A stretch of DNA of 20,288 nucleotides from JBEKTY01 sp049515555 (GCA_049515555.1 JBEKTY010000149.1:1-20288), one strand, 5' to 3'; shown: positions 6,265-13,733, numbered from the stretch's first letter. Numbers and translations are program-made. The notes: generated by a model from the sequence alone, not told the origin.

Positions 6265-8562
6265 ATGGGAACCAAGGGACTCCGCAACGCCGCCGTACTG
6301 ACGTTTATCGTGAGCATGGGAATCTTGCTCGTGGGCGGGCACTATGCCAAGGACCGCGTACCGCCCATTCCCGAGAAGGTCGTCGCCGCCGGCGGGCCGG
6401 CAACCGACGGGGCGGCCATTCGTCGCGGCCAGGACGTCTACCAGAAATACGGCCTGATGGACCACGGCAGCGTATGGGGGCACGGCACGCTGCGGGGCAT
6501 GGATTTTTCGGCCTACACGCTGCACTGCCTGGGCGAGCTGGTGCGGCAGTATCACCGGGCCGCCCCGGCGCAGCCGCCCGCCGAGGCCTTCCGGCAACTG
6601 CCGCCCCGGCGGCGGACCGAGCTGGACGAGCTGGACACGACCGTCACCAAGGAGCTCCGCACCAACCGCTACGACGAGCCGACGCAGACCCTGGAGCTGA
6701 CGCCCGGCCAGGCCTACGCCTTCGGCCAGATGCGGCAGTTCTGGGAGCAGGAGTTCGCCCAAGGCGATGCGCACTACGGTTTTCTGCCGGGCACGGTGCC
6801 CACGGCCGGCGAGCGGCGTGACCTGGCCGACTTCTTCTTCTGGACCGCCTGGGCGGCGGGCACCAACCGCCCGGGCCAGAACTACAGCTACACCAACAAC
6901 TGGCCCTCGGACCGCACGCTGGGCGGCACGGCCTCGACCGAGGCCCTGCTGTCGAGCCTGGCCTCGATCATCGCCCTGCTGGCCGTGCTGGGCATTGTGA
7001 TCTACGTCGTCCACCGGCACGGCTTCTTCTACGGCGAATCGACGGCCGTGCAGGCCGGCTACCGGCTGTTGGCCGCGCCGGTCACGCCCAGCCAACTGGC
7101 CGCCGCCAAGTTCTTCCTCGTTGCCGGGCTGCTGTTCGTGGTGCAGATCTTCAACGGCGGGCTGCTGGCCCATTATACGATCCATCCCGGCAGCTTCTAT
7201 ATAAAGTTCATCGGCGAGATGTACCCCTATAGCTGGGCCAAGAGCTGGCATTTGCAACTGGCCATCCTGTGGATCGCCGTGTCGTGGATGGGCACGGCCG
7301 TGTACCTGGCGCCGTTGGTGGCCGGCCGCGAGCCCCGCGGCCAACGGCTGCTGGTCAATATCCTGTTCGTGGCCACCGTGGCCGTGGCCGTGGGCAGCCT
7401 GACGGGCGAAGTGCTGGGCATCAAGGGCTTCTTCAACCGCTTCGGCGAGCACGTCTGGTTCTGGCTCGGCCACCAGGGTTGGGAATATCTCGAGCTGGGC
7501 CGGCTCTGGCAATGGCTGCTCTTCGGCGGACTGCTGTTCTGGCTGGTCGTGGTCTATCGGGCCATGGCCCCGGCCCTATGGCGCAAGGCCGGCGAGACGC
7601 CGGAGGCCGCCGACCGCCGGGCGCTAATCACCTTCTACGTCTTTAGCGCGGTTTTCGTGGTGCTGTTCTTCGGCTTCGGCCTGTTCTATGGCCGCGGCAC
7701 TCACCTCACCGTGGCCGACTACTGGCGCTGGTTCGTCGTGCACATCTGGGTCGAGAGCATTTTCGAGTTCTTCGGCGTGGCCGTTATCTCGCTGTTCCTG
7801 GTTACGCTGGGATTGGTCTCGGCCCGCTCGGCCCTCCGCGTCGCTTATTTGACGGCCGTACTGGTGTTCCTGGGCGGCATTCCCGGCACGGCCCATCACT
7901 ATTTCTGGTACGGCGGGCCGAGCTTCTGGCTGGCCATCGGCGGCGTGTTCAGCTCGCTGGAGCCCATTCCCTTGATCCTGCTGGTGGTTCGGGCGTGGAT
8001 GGAGTACCGCTCGATCCGCGAGGAGGGCCGCCAGTTCCCCTACCGCTGGCCGCTGTACTTCCTTACGGCCAGCAGCGTGTGGAATTTCGTGGGGGCGGGC
8101 CTGTTCGGCTTCCTCATCAACCTGCCCATCATCAACTACTACGAGCACGCCACATACCTGACGACAAATCACGCCCACACGGCCCTGTTCGGCGTCTACG
8201 GCATGCTGGCCATCGCCCTGATCCTGTTCTCCTGGCGGGGCCTGGTCGAGAACAAGTATTGGAGCGACCGCATCCTGATGACGAGCTTCTGGGGCCTGAA
8301 CCTGGGGCTGGTCTTGATGTTTACCACCGGGTTGCTGCCGATCGGCATGCTGCAGGTATGGTACGCCTACGAGCAGGGCTTCTGGTGGTGCCGCAGCGCC
8401 GAGTTCTACGAGCTGCCGCTGGTGCAGACGCTGGGCTTCTGGCGGGTCGTGCCCGATACGATCATCATCGTGCTGGGCGCCCTGCCGCTTCTGCTGTTCC
8501 TGCTCACAACCTACCCGCGGCTGAGGAAGGCCGGCCAGCCGGCCAGCCCGCCGGAGGCATAA
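6265..8562 (+). CDS. norB: Quinol-dependent nitric oxide reductase (qNOR), NorB/NorZ type
   Basis: This 765-residue membrane enzyme reduces two NO to N2O with electrons from quinol. It has the qNOR layout: one N-terminal helix (10-27), a haem-less cytochrome c-like periplasmic domain (about 28-225, with GSVWGHGTLRGMD at 68-80), then the multi-helix NorB core. Metal-site residues are visible: His493 with Glu497 and Glu501 (HIWVESIFEF), His544-His545 (GTAHHYFWYG), Glu566 (SSLEPIPL), and His636/His638 (NHAHTALFG) for the haems. The start at 6265 is set by AAGGAG 7 nt upstream; the frame extends to 6142 only through the repeat. No other denitrification or regulator gene is nearby, so a stand-alone detoxifying or respiratory role is likely. 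The gene is framed by two inverted-repeat elements. Confidence 0.95.
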   Translation: MGTKGLRNAAVLTFIVSMGILLVGGHYAKDRVPPIPEKVVAAGGPATDGAAIRRGQDVYQKYGLMDHGSVWGHGTLRGMDFSAYTLHCLGELVRQYHRAAPAQPPAEAFRQLPPRRRTELDELDTTVTKELRTNRYDEPTQTLELTPGQAYAFGQMRQFWEQEFAQGDAHYGFLPGTVPTAGERRDLADFFFWTAWAAGTNRPGQNYSYTNNWPSDRTLGGTASTEALLSSLASIIALLAVLGIVIYVVHRHGFFYGESTAVQAGYRLLAAPVTPSQLAAAKFFLVAGLLFVVQIFNGGLLAHYTIHPGSFYIKFIGEMYPYSWAKSWHLQLAILWIAVSWMGTAVYLAPLVAGREPRGQRLLVNILFVATVAVAVGSLTGEVLGIKGFFNRFGEHVWFWLGHQGWEYLELGRLWQWLLFGGLLFWLVVVYRAMAPALWRKAGETPEAADRRALITFYVFSAVFVVLFFGFGLFYGRGTHLTVADYWRWFVVHIWVESIFEFFGVAVISLFLVTLGLVSARSALRVAYLTAVLVFLGGIPGTAHHYFWYGGPSFWLAIGGVFSSLEPIPLILLVVRAWMEYRSIREEGRQFPYRWPLYFLTASSVWNFVGAGLFGFLINLPIINYYEHATYLTTNHAHTALFGVYGMLAIALILFSWRGLVENKYWSDRILMTSFWGLNLGLVLMFTTGLLPIGMLQVWYAYEQGFWWCRSAEFYELPLVQTLGFWRVVPDTIIIVLGALPLLLFLLTTYPRLRKAGQPASPPEA

Positions 8563-8571
8563 GACCAAGAG

Positions 8572-8825
8572 GAACCACGAAAGAACAACTTGAACAGATT
8601 CCAACGAGGGTGGCACGTCCCTGAGCGCAGCGAAGGGCGTGGTCTTTCGGCCGTAGTATGGGCCGACAAATTACTTCCGTACTCATCACGCTCCGCGTGA
8701 TGCCATCCCTCTCGCGGAGCGAGAGGAGTACGGGAAATGCGGAACTTGTTTTTCGGCCGGTCCTAACCACGCCCTTCGTGCCTCAGGGCGTGCCACCCTG
8801 ATTGGTCAGCCTATTTCTTCGCGGC
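8572..8825. repeat. MITE-like inverted-repeat element, right of norB
   Basis: The outer parts match the element at 6087-6228 in the opposite orientation. GAGGGTGGCACGTCCCTGAG (8605-8624) leads on to GAAGGGCGTGG, and CCACGCCCTTCG...CAGGGCGTGCCACCC (8769-8799) faces it. The right end (ATTTCTTCGCGGC) mirrors the left element's start. The centre differs: about 125 bp carrying a nested palindrome (8679-8733) replace the 16-nt centre of the left copy. No gene is present between 8563 and 8897. Confidence 0.78.
8679..8733. repeat. Paired-hairpin repeat (family also at 17101-17150)
   Basis: Two adjacent hairpins have 3-nt loops: ATCACGC/GCGTGAT (8685-8701, loop TCC) and CTCTCGC/GCGAGAG (8709-8725, loop GGA). 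The two hairpins are roughly reverse complements, flanked by GTACTC and GAGTAC, so the unit can also fold as one large palindrome. It lies inside the right norB-flanking element. Confidence 0.75.
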
Positions 8826-8897
8826 CCATAAGCGGCAAGTCGCGCGAAACGGGAACGTATCGGCATCACGCCGACCGGACAACCCGCAAAGCGTTCC

Positions 8898-9179
8898 TCA
8901 AACCGCCGTTGGCTTCCCGCCGAATGCCGCGATCGGTTGCCCCGCGACTTCGGCGTACAGGACGTCGGGGTCCAAGTCGGCGCCACTGGGCCAGCAGACG
9001 GTGCCCAGATCGCGGTTCACCGTCATTCGGGCGAACTCATCCGGATCACGCAAAGGGGCAAACACACCCTCGAAACGAATCAGGCGGCCCAGATCGACCA
9101 TCCCTTCGACACCGTCCTCAAACCGCAGATAAGCCTTGTATCCTTCCATCGCCCGGGCTTCCACAATGTCCTTGAGCAT
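8898..9179 (-). CDS. DUF2442 family protein
   Basis: This 93-residue protein fits DUF2442. It has YLRFEDGVEGMVDLGRLI (17-34), a PLRDPDEFARM segment (42-52), and GTVCWPSGADLDPDVLYAE (59-77), where the WPxGADLDPxxLY block is diagnostic. DUF2442 proteins are often encoded next to DUF4160 proteins in toxin-antitoxin-like pairs. No DUF4160 gene is visible here, so it may be an orphan. The ribosome site before the ATG is weak (GTGAG). It lies on the same strand as the ParE-type pair, 119 nt downstream of it, and could be read from the same transcript. The biochemical role is unknown. Confidence 0.85.
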   Translation of the reverse strand: MLKDIVEARAMEGYKAYLRFEDGVEGMVDLGRLIRFEGVFAPLRDPDEFARMTVNRDLGTVCWPSGADLDPDVLYAEVAGQPIAAFGGKPTAV

Positions 9180-9298
9180 GATGTCTCACTCGAATCCAAA
9201 GGCACTTCCGCGGCCCGCCCGAAAGGTAAAAGGGGTCAGAACGATTTTCTTCAACCGTTCCGCCCTATTTTCCGCCCTGGCACTGCGGAACAGTTAGA

Positions 9299-9589
9299 TC
9301 ATGTTCGCTCACGCCAATAATTGGGGCGCCTCTTTGCGTGCGCAATCGCGACAACGTAGATCCCGGTGCCGTCATTACGGAATACGATCTGAGACGGGTA
9401 TCGATGTACGCCACATGCCTGATGCCGCTGGTCGATGTGCGGAAACCGTGCCGGATCACTCTCGATCTTCTTCAGTGCGGCATCAACCTCAATCGCAAAA
9501 CCGAGAGCCGCGGCCGGGCTCCTTTGAGCATACCAATCGGCAGAAATCTCCAACTCGTCGGTCGCGGCCGGATGAAAGTCAACTCGCAC
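9299..9589 (-). CDS. ParE/RelE-type toxin
   Basis: This 96-residue protein matches the ParE/RelE superfamily. It has an FHPAATDELEISADWYAQRS start (5-24), the helix FAIEVDAALKKIESDP (32-47), a PHIDQ segment, then RYPSQIVFRNDG and VVAIAHAKRRPNYW (about 79-92). The AHxxRxPxYW ending is typical. ParE toxins poison DNA gyrase and RelE toxins cut mRNA; which applies here cannot be told. I chose the GTG at 9589, which overlaps the antitoxin's 3' end by 11 nt; the frame extends upstream only over the antitoxin gene. The overlap implies translational coupling with the antitoxin upstream. Confidence 0.88.
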   Translation of the reverse strand: MRVDFHPAATDELEISADWYAQRSPAAALGFAIEVDAALKKIESDPARFPHIDQRHQACGVHRYPSQIVFRNDGTGIYVVAIAHAKRRPNYWRERT

Positions 9590-9821
9590 CTTCCACCCCG
9601 TGTTTGTCGAACAGGCGACTGCGGATCGAGTCCCAGGGTTCCGTCGTGACCGCGCCGCTATCGATCTCCTTCGAGCGTCGAGCGATCTCAGCCATCCATT
9701 GCTCCGAGAGCGACGGGGGCTGATCGTCGGGAACCGAGGCCGCAAGCTGGTCGATCAGCCGCAGCCGATCGGCCACAGGAAGCTGTGAAGCTGCCGAAAC
9801 AATCGCGTCGAAATCAAGCAT
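9579..9821 (-). CDS. Addiction module antitoxin (TIGR02574-like)
   Basis: This 80-residue protein resembles the putative addiction module component family. It has an N-terminal helix ending LPVADRLRLIDQLAASV (14-30), SEQWMAEIARRSKEIDSGAV (39-58) and a PWDSIRSRLF tail (62-71). Such proteins pair with ParE/RelE toxins, and the next gene is one. GGAGGAG 6 nt upstream is a strong ribosome site. It is the first gene of the minus-strand operon, and a TACAAT promoter box lies about 20 nt upstream of the ATG. That promoter block is shared with the two Uma2 genes. Toxin neutralisation is inferred from context and family. Confidence 0.85.
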   Translation of the reverse strand: MLDFDAIVSAASQLPVADRLRLIDQLAASVPDDQPPSLSEQWMAEIARRSKEIDSGAVTTEPWDSIRSRLFDKHGVEGAS

Positions 9822-9841
9822 AAGCGACTCCTCCGCGAACT

Positions 9842-9870
9842 ATTGTACCTTCTATCGGGCGGTCCGAGAA
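9842..9870 (-). promoter_or_regulatory. Putative promoter of the parDE-type operon
   Basis: TACAAT (9842-9847) and TTCTCG (9865-9870) on the minus strand are the third copy of the block found before both Uma2 genes. The plus strand of the same block carries a TAGAAT box (GATGATAGAATACC) shared only with the comM promoter region at 10888-10901. Confidence 0.45.
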
Positions 9871-9896
9871 GATGATAGAATACCGCTTACGCTGTG

Positions 9897-9976
9897 CACC
9901 GCCCTCACCTCGACCCTCTCCCGGTGGGACGGGGGGATGAATCGGAAACCCAACTCCACGCCCCATCGAGAGAGGG
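9897..9976. repeat. Degenerate palindromic repeat (CCCTCTCCC family)
   Basis: This copy contains CCCTCACCTCGACCCTCTCCC and later GAGAGAGGGGGAC, a decayed form of the double palindrome between araB and araD (16296-16393). A shorter copy at 10930-10948 (CCCTCTC-CCG-GAGAGGG) lies in the equivalent place before the intact comM gene. Confidence 0.55.
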
Positions 9977-9989
9977 GGACGAGTGGACT

Positions 9990-10325
9990 ATGCTCGCCAA
10001 ACTCCAGACCTTTTCGCTCGTGGGGATCGACGCCTTGCCGGTCGAGGTCGAGGTGGACGTCTCGCCCAGCGGGCTGCCCAAGACGGTGCTGGTGGGCCCG
10101 CCCGAGGCCGCGGGAGATGACGCGCTAGCTGGCGTCGGGGGAAGTCGATGCGTAGCGGTCGGGGCATGCCGACATTCTGCCAGAGCCCGCCGGCGTCGCA
10201 AACTGAATGTTGAAAGTCTGCCCCTGCTCGCTCCTGGTTGTCTTCGCTGGACTGGCGCGTGCTCTTCAGTGCGTAGGGCGGTGCTTGCCGTTATCCTTGA
10301 AAGAGCTCGCTCACCGGCAGGCTGA
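9990..10325 (+). pseudogene. Truncated comM 5' fragment
   Basis: The first 109 bp (9990-10098) are identical to the start of comM (10990-11098), and the match fades after 10110. The frame then runs on through unrelated sequence to a stop at 10325, giving a chimeric 111-codon frame that overlaps the 3' end of Uma2 copy 2 on the other strand. The encoded N-terminal 40 residues cover only the start of the ComM substrate-side (Lon-like) domain, so no ATPase function is possible. I call it a remnant of a tandem duplication. The 180 bp between 10111 and 10290 show nothing recognisable. Confidence 0.85.
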
Positions 10326-10839
10326 AGTTGGGCAGCAGATCGCCACCGCTGAGGGCTTCCGATGTGCCGAGGACGGCGATCTCGCTGCGGCTGCGGTACA
10401 CGGTGACGGTGCTGGTCCGCGGATCGACCACCCAAACGGCGCGGCAGCCGGCGTCGAGCCAATCCTGCACCTTAGCCAGCACTTCGCCGGCGCGATCGTC
10501 GGGCGAAAGGACCTCGACGGCCAGGTCGGGCGGGCCTGGAAAGAAACCCGCCGCCAGCTTGCCGCCGATTCGTTCCGCGGTGACGAAGGCCACGTCCGGC
10601 GCGCGGACCGTATCGGGATCGTGCCCGATGCGGAAGCCGGTTTCGGCCCCAAAGACCCGCCCCAGCGAATTCTGCTTGACGAACACCGCCAACGGCGCCG
10701 TGATATTCGTCACAATCCAGCCGTGCTCCGATCCTGCCGGCGACATCATGATCAATTCTCCGCGGACCAATTCGCAGCGCCCGATATCGCCGGCGGCAAA
10801 CAGTTGTTCGGCAGTGGTGACGTGCTGGATGGTAGCCAT
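10291..10839 (-). CDS. Uma2 family (DUF820) PD-(D/E)XK nuclease-like protein, copy 2
   Basis: This 182-residue paralogue of the gene at 5342-5890 differs at about 15 positions, clustered at residues 44-57 and scattered elsewhere. All candidate catalytic residues (Asp82, Asp105, Glu109, Lys123) are kept, so both copies may be active. The stop is TAA instead of TAG, and homology starts exactly there, so the downstream flanks are unrelated. GAGGAG 5 nt before the ATG is a better ribosome site than in copy 1. It lies antisense between the truncated and the intact comM starts, divergent from comM. Its function is unknown, as for the family. The conservation outside the 44-57 cluster suggests recent duplication or ongoing conversion. 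Confidence 0.92.
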   Translation of the reverse strand: MATIQHVTTAEQLFAAGDIGRCELVRGELIMMSPAGSEHGWIVTNITAPLAVFVKQNSLGRVFGAETGFRIGHDPDTVRAPDVAFVTAERIGGKLAAGFFPGPPDLAVEVLSPDDRAGEVLAKVQDWLDAGCRAVWVVDPRTSTVTVYRSRSEIAVLGTSEALSGGDLLPNFSLPVSELFQG

Positions 10840-10858
10840 GGGCGCTCCTCGTGCCTCT

Positions 10859-10887
10859 ATTGTACCGTCTTTCGGGCGGTGCGAGAA
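10859..10887 (-). promoter_or_regulatory. Putative promoter of Uma2 copy 2, divergent with comM
   Basis: TACAAT (10859-10864) and TTCTCG (10882-10887) with 17-nt spacing face Uma2. On the plus strand TAGAAT (about 10892-10897) faces comM, with only a weak TTTCGG 17 nt upstream. The region could therefore act as a divergent promoter. Confidence 0.4.
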
Positions 10888-10989
10888 GATGATAGAATAC
10901 CGGCTACCAGTGGCAATGGCCCACCCTGGCCCTCTCCCGGAGAGGGGACCGATGAGAACCGGCTCCGAACGGAGCAGGGGGACTCACCC

Positions 10990-12528
10990 ATGCTCGCCAA
11001 ACTCCAGACCTTTTCGCTCGTGGGGATCGACGCCTTGCCGGTCGAGGTCGAGGTGGACGTCTCGCCCAGCGGGCTGCCCAAGACGGTGCTGGTGGGCCTG
11101 CCCGAGGCGGCCGTCAAGGAGAGCACGCACCGGGTCGAGCGGGCGATTGTCAACTCGGGCTTCGAGCGGCCGCAAAGCCGGGTGGTGATCAACCTGGCCC
11201 CCGCCGATCTGCCCAAGGATGCCGCCTCGTTCGACCTGCCCATCGCCCTGGGCATACTGCTGGGCAGCGGGCAGATCTCCTCCGAGCTGTTGCAGCAGTA
11301 TGCCGTGGTGGGCGAGCTGGCCCTGGACGGCAGCACCCGGCCGGCCAAGGGCGCACTGTCGATGGCCATGGCGGCGGCCCAGGCCAATGGTCTGCGGGGC
11401 ATGCTGGCGCCGGCCGATAGTGCGGCCGAGGCCGCCGTGGTCGAAGGCATCGATACAATCGCGGTCACCAGCCTGGCCCAGGCCGTCGCCTTCCTGACCG
11501 GCCAGATCGAGATCGAGCCCACGCCCTCGCGGCTGGAGGACCTGTTCCGCCAGTTATCGAGCTACGAGGTGGATTTCTCCGACGTACGGGGGCAGGAGAT
11601 GGCCAAGCGGGCAATGACCGTCGCCGCCGCCGGGGGCCACAACCTGCTGATGATCGGCCCGCCCGGCTCGGGCAAGACCATGCTGGCCAAGCGGGTGCCC
11701 ACTATTTTGCCCGACCTGACGCCCGCCGAGTCGATCGAGACCACGCGGATCTATAGTGCGGTGGGGCGGCTGGGGCTCGGCCAGCCGCTGCTGGCGGTGC
11801 GGCCCTTCCGCTCGCCGCACCACACGATCAGCGATGCGGGCCTGGTGGGCGGCGGCTCCACGCCCACCCCCGGCGAGATCAGCATGGCCCACAACGGCGT
11901 GCTCTTCCTGGACGAGTTGCCCGAGTTCAACCGCCGCACCCTGGAGGTCCTCCGCCAGCCGCTGGAAGACGGCACGGTAACGATCTCGCGGGCCCTATCG
12001 AGCACCACCTTTCCGGCCAACTTCATGCTCATCGCGGCGCTGAATCCCTGCCCCTGCGGCTACCGCGGCGATCCGCGGCGCGACTGCCATTGCACCATTC
12101 CCCAGATCGAGCGTTACATGTCGAAGATCAGCGGGCCGCTCTTGGACCGCATCGACATGCACATCGAGGTGCCGGCGGTGCCCTTTCGCGAGTTGTCCGG
12201 GGGCCCGCCGGGCACGAGCAGTGCCGAGATTCGGGCCCAGGTGGTGGCCGCCCGCGGGCGGCAGATCGCCCGCTTGAACGGCTCGAAGGCCCGCTACAAC
12301 GCCGACATGTCGCACCGCCAGACCCGCGAGTTCTGCCCCCTGGACGACGAGTGCCGCAACCTGCTCAAGGCGGCGATGACCGAGTTCGGCCTATCGGCCC
12401 GGGCCCACGACAAGATCCTCCGCACCGCCCGCACCATCGCCGACCTGGACACCAGCGAGACGATCCGCCCCCCGCACCTCAACGAGGCCATCAACTACCG
12501 CATGCTTGATAGGAACCTGTGGACGTGA
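10990..12528 (+). CDS. comM: ComM/YifB AAA+ ATPase (Mg chelatase-like)
   Basis: This 512-residue protein is a full-length ComM/YifB family AAA+ helicase; ComM aids branch migration during natural transformation. The N-terminal Lon-protease-like domain (1-170) is followed by the AAA+ core. Walker A is GPPGSGKT (223-230), Walker B is VLFLDEL (304-310), and a Cys cluster (C354, C356, C366, C368) and GPLLDRIDMHI (382-392, arginine-finger region) follow. The C-terminal Mg-chelatase helical domain covers about 415-510. The start at 10990 fits the family (MLAKLQTFSLVGIDA); the frame remains open far upstream only across the Uma2 gene. The ribosome site is a GGGGGAC stretch from a palindromic repeat. 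A truncated copy of its 5' end lies 1000 bp upstream. Confidence 0.95.
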   Translation: MLAKLQTFSLVGIDALPVEVEVDVSPSGLPKTVLVGLPEAAVKESTHRVERAIVNSGFERPQSRVVINLAPADLPKDAASFDLPIALGILLGSGQISSELLQQYAVVGELALDGSTRPAKGALSMAMAAAQANGLRGMLAPADSAAEAAVVEGIDTIAVTSLAQAVAFLTGQIEIEPTPSRLEDLFRQLSSYEVDFSDVRGQEMAKRAMTVAAAGGHNLLMIGPPGSGKTMLAKRVPTILPDLTPAESIETTRIYSAVGRLGLGQPLLAVRPFRSPHHTISDAGLVGGGSTPTPGEISMAHNGVLFLDELPEFNRRTLEVLRQPLEDGTVTISRALSSTTFPANFMLIAALNPCPCGYRGDPRRDCHCTIPQIERYMSKISGPLLDRIDMHIEVPAVPFRELSGGPPGTSSAEIRAQVVAARGRQIARLNGSKARYNADMSHRQTREFCPLDDECRNLLKAAMTEFGLSARAHDKILRTARTIADLDTSETIRPPHLNEAINYRMLDRNLWT

Positions 12529-12549
12529 AAACCAGGAACGTCGTATAAT
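12520..12549 (+). promoter_or_regulatory. Putative promoter of the small membrane protein gene
   Basis: TGGACG (12520-12525) and a perfect TATAAT (12544-12549) are separated by 18 nt and end 29 nt before the ATG at 12579. The -35 box overlaps the comM stop codon. Confidence 0.5.
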
Positions 12550-12578
12550 TGATTGCAGGTGGTGGTCCAAGAGGCTGT

Positions 12579-12800
12579 ATGAAACCTGTTGAGCTGTTCG
12601 GTGTGATCGTGCGCACTATCGGCCTGCTCGTTACGATGTGCGCAGTTTTCCTGATCTTCGTGGCAACGGTGCATCTTGTTCTGAGAGGCCCAGGATTCAT
12701 CGAAGGCTATCTGCTCGGAGTTCCGGGCTTGTTCATCGGCATCTATTTCCTTTCAGGCGCCGAGTTGCTGGTCAACTCCGTTTACCCCAAGGAACCGTGA
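12579..12800 (+). CDS. Small two-helix membrane protein
   Basis: This 73-residue protein has two hydrophobic segments, at about residues 7-33 and 42-64, joined by a short Arg-Gly-Pro loop. I do not recognise a family. I chose the ATG at 12579 (MKPVEL) because AGAGG lies 5 nt upstream; a possible upstream start at 12549 lies on the TATAAT box. The gene lies 50 nt after comM but has its own good promoter. It is convergent with another 73-residue membrane protein gene (12845-13066), 44 nt away. Function is unknown. Confidence 0.6.
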   Translation: MKPVELFGVIVRTIGLLVTMCAVFLIFVATVHLVLRGPGFIEGYLLGVPGLFIGIYFLSGAELLVNSVYPKEP

Positions 12801-12844
12801 GCAGCCATCCCACGACGTGGCTCGGCTCCTAATCGGGCGATTGC

Positions 12845-13066
12845 CTACGCTTGGTCCTGCGGGCCGCTCTCGTCCTGGAAGTGATCGGGGTGCATCCCAC
12901 GTTCAATCATCGCCATCCGTTCGCGGTGGCGGAGCAACTGCTTGGCGATAACTGGGATTCCGACCACCAAGAGGGCGACGATTCCTACTGCGCAACCCAT
13001 TGTCTTGTGGTTGAGAAACACCGACCACCACTCCCCGTCGGCCAGTAAAGCAACAATCTGATTCAT
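12845..13066 (-). CDS. Small single-helix membrane protein
   Basis: This 73-residue protein has one membrane segment (about 23-41), then a basic, helical cytoplasmic tail: KQLLRHRERMAMIERGMHPD (42-61). The HRERMAMIERGMHP pattern recurs in small bacterial membrane proteins of unknown function (DUF6249-like in my recollection, not verified). AGAGG lies 7 nt before the ATG. A TATAAT box (13111-13116 on the minus strand) lies 44 nt upstream. The gene is convergent with the membrane protein gene at 12579-12800. No function can be assigned. Confidence 0.65.
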   Translation of the reverse strand: MNQIVALLADGEWWSVFLNHKTMGCAVGIVALLVVGIPVIAKQLLRHRERMAMIERGMHPDHFQDESGPQDQA

Positions 13067-13110
13067 TGGAAAACCTCTCGCGCGGCAATGGCTTCCGATA
13101 CATCCTCCTC

Positions 13111-13139
13111 ATTATAGTTATTCGCCGCCCGCGAACAGA
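13111..13139 (-). promoter_or_regulatory. Putative promoter of the gene at 12845-13066
   Basis: A perfect TATAAT lies on the minus strand at 13111-13116. The matching -35 position (13134-13139, TCTGTT) is poor. Confidence 0.3.
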
Positions 13140-13201
13140 TATTGGGACAAACGCTTGGGACAGGCCGGCAGTGGCACACACCCATCTAAAGGGTGGGAGC
13201 A

Positions 13202-13230
13202 TTGCGTCCGACGGGCCGGTTGGTTAGAAT
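13202..13230 (+). promoter_or_regulatory. Putative rpiB promoter
   Basis: TTGCGT (13202-13207) and TAGAAT (13225-13230) are spaced by exactly 17 nt and end 41 nt before the rpiB ATG. Confidence 0.5.
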
Positions 13231-13271
13231 TAAGAATTCGGCGGGAGGGCCCTTGCCACGAGGTCGGTTTG

Positions 13272-13724
13272 ATGCGAATTGCGGTCGGGAGCGACCATCG
13301 AGGGGTAGACATGCGGGCCAAGCTGGTCGAGCTGCTCTTGCGGCTGGGCCAGGAGGTGGTCGACGTGGGCTGCCACGGGCCGGAGCCGGTCGATTACCCC
13401 GACATCGCCGCTCTGGTCGGCCGCAAAGTCGCCAGCAAGGAGGTCGATCGCGGCATTCTGATCTGCGGCTCCGGGCTGGGGATGTGCATCGTGGCCAACA
13501 AGATTCCCGGGGTCCGGGCCGCACCCTGCTACGACGACCTGACCGCCGAGATCAGCCGCCGGCACAACGATCTGAACGTGTTGTGCCTGTCGGGCGACAT
13601 GCTGGGCGACCGGCTGGTGGATCGGCTGGTCGAGATCTGGTTGAAGACGCCCTTCGACGGCGGCCGGCATGCCCGGCGGCTCAGCAAGATCGCCGCGTTG
13701 GAGTCTCGCAACGGGCGGCCGTAG
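13272..13724 (+). CDS. rpiB: Ribose 5-phosphate isomerase B
   Basis: This 150-residue cytoplasmic enzyme interconverts ribose 5-phosphate and ribulose 5-phosphate in the pentose phosphate pathway. RpiB/LacAB landmarks are present: GSDHRGVDM (6-14), DYPD (41-44), CGSGLGMCIVANK with the catalytic Cys65, Arg82, and RRHNDLNVLCLSGDML (96-111) with His98. The C-terminus, FDGGRHARRLSKI (128-140), is the family's phosphate-binding ending. The ATG at 13272 is preceded by GAGGT at about 7-nt spacing and by a 17-nt-spaced promoter. It converges with the HD-domain gene, with 9 nt between stops. It lies about 850 bp upstream of araB, so it may support the same pentose metabolism. Confidence 0.95.
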   Translation: MRIAVGSDHRGVDMRAKLVELLLRLGQEVVDVGCHGPEPVDYPDIAALVGRKVASKEVDRGILICGSGLGMCIVANKIPGVRAAPCYDDLTAEISRRHNDLNVLCLSGDMLGDRLVDRLVEIWLKTPFDGGRHARRLSKIAALESRNGRP

Positions 13725-13733
13725 GGTTATTGA

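Noticed and set aside
9182..9298. AAAAGGGGTCAGAAC stretch as part of a REP/Y1-transposase unit
   Set aside because: The words resemble sequences I recall near REP elements, but there is no hairpin pair and no transposase, so the call is unsupported.
9301..9723. Plus-strand frames opposite the ParE/antitoxin pair
   Set aside because: They have no recognisable domain and lie over two strongly supported minus-strand genes.
10207..10989. Upstream extension of comM to a 773-residue protein
   Set aside because: The added part is antisense to Uma2 copy 2, and ComM proteins start with MLAKLQTF at 10990, as here.
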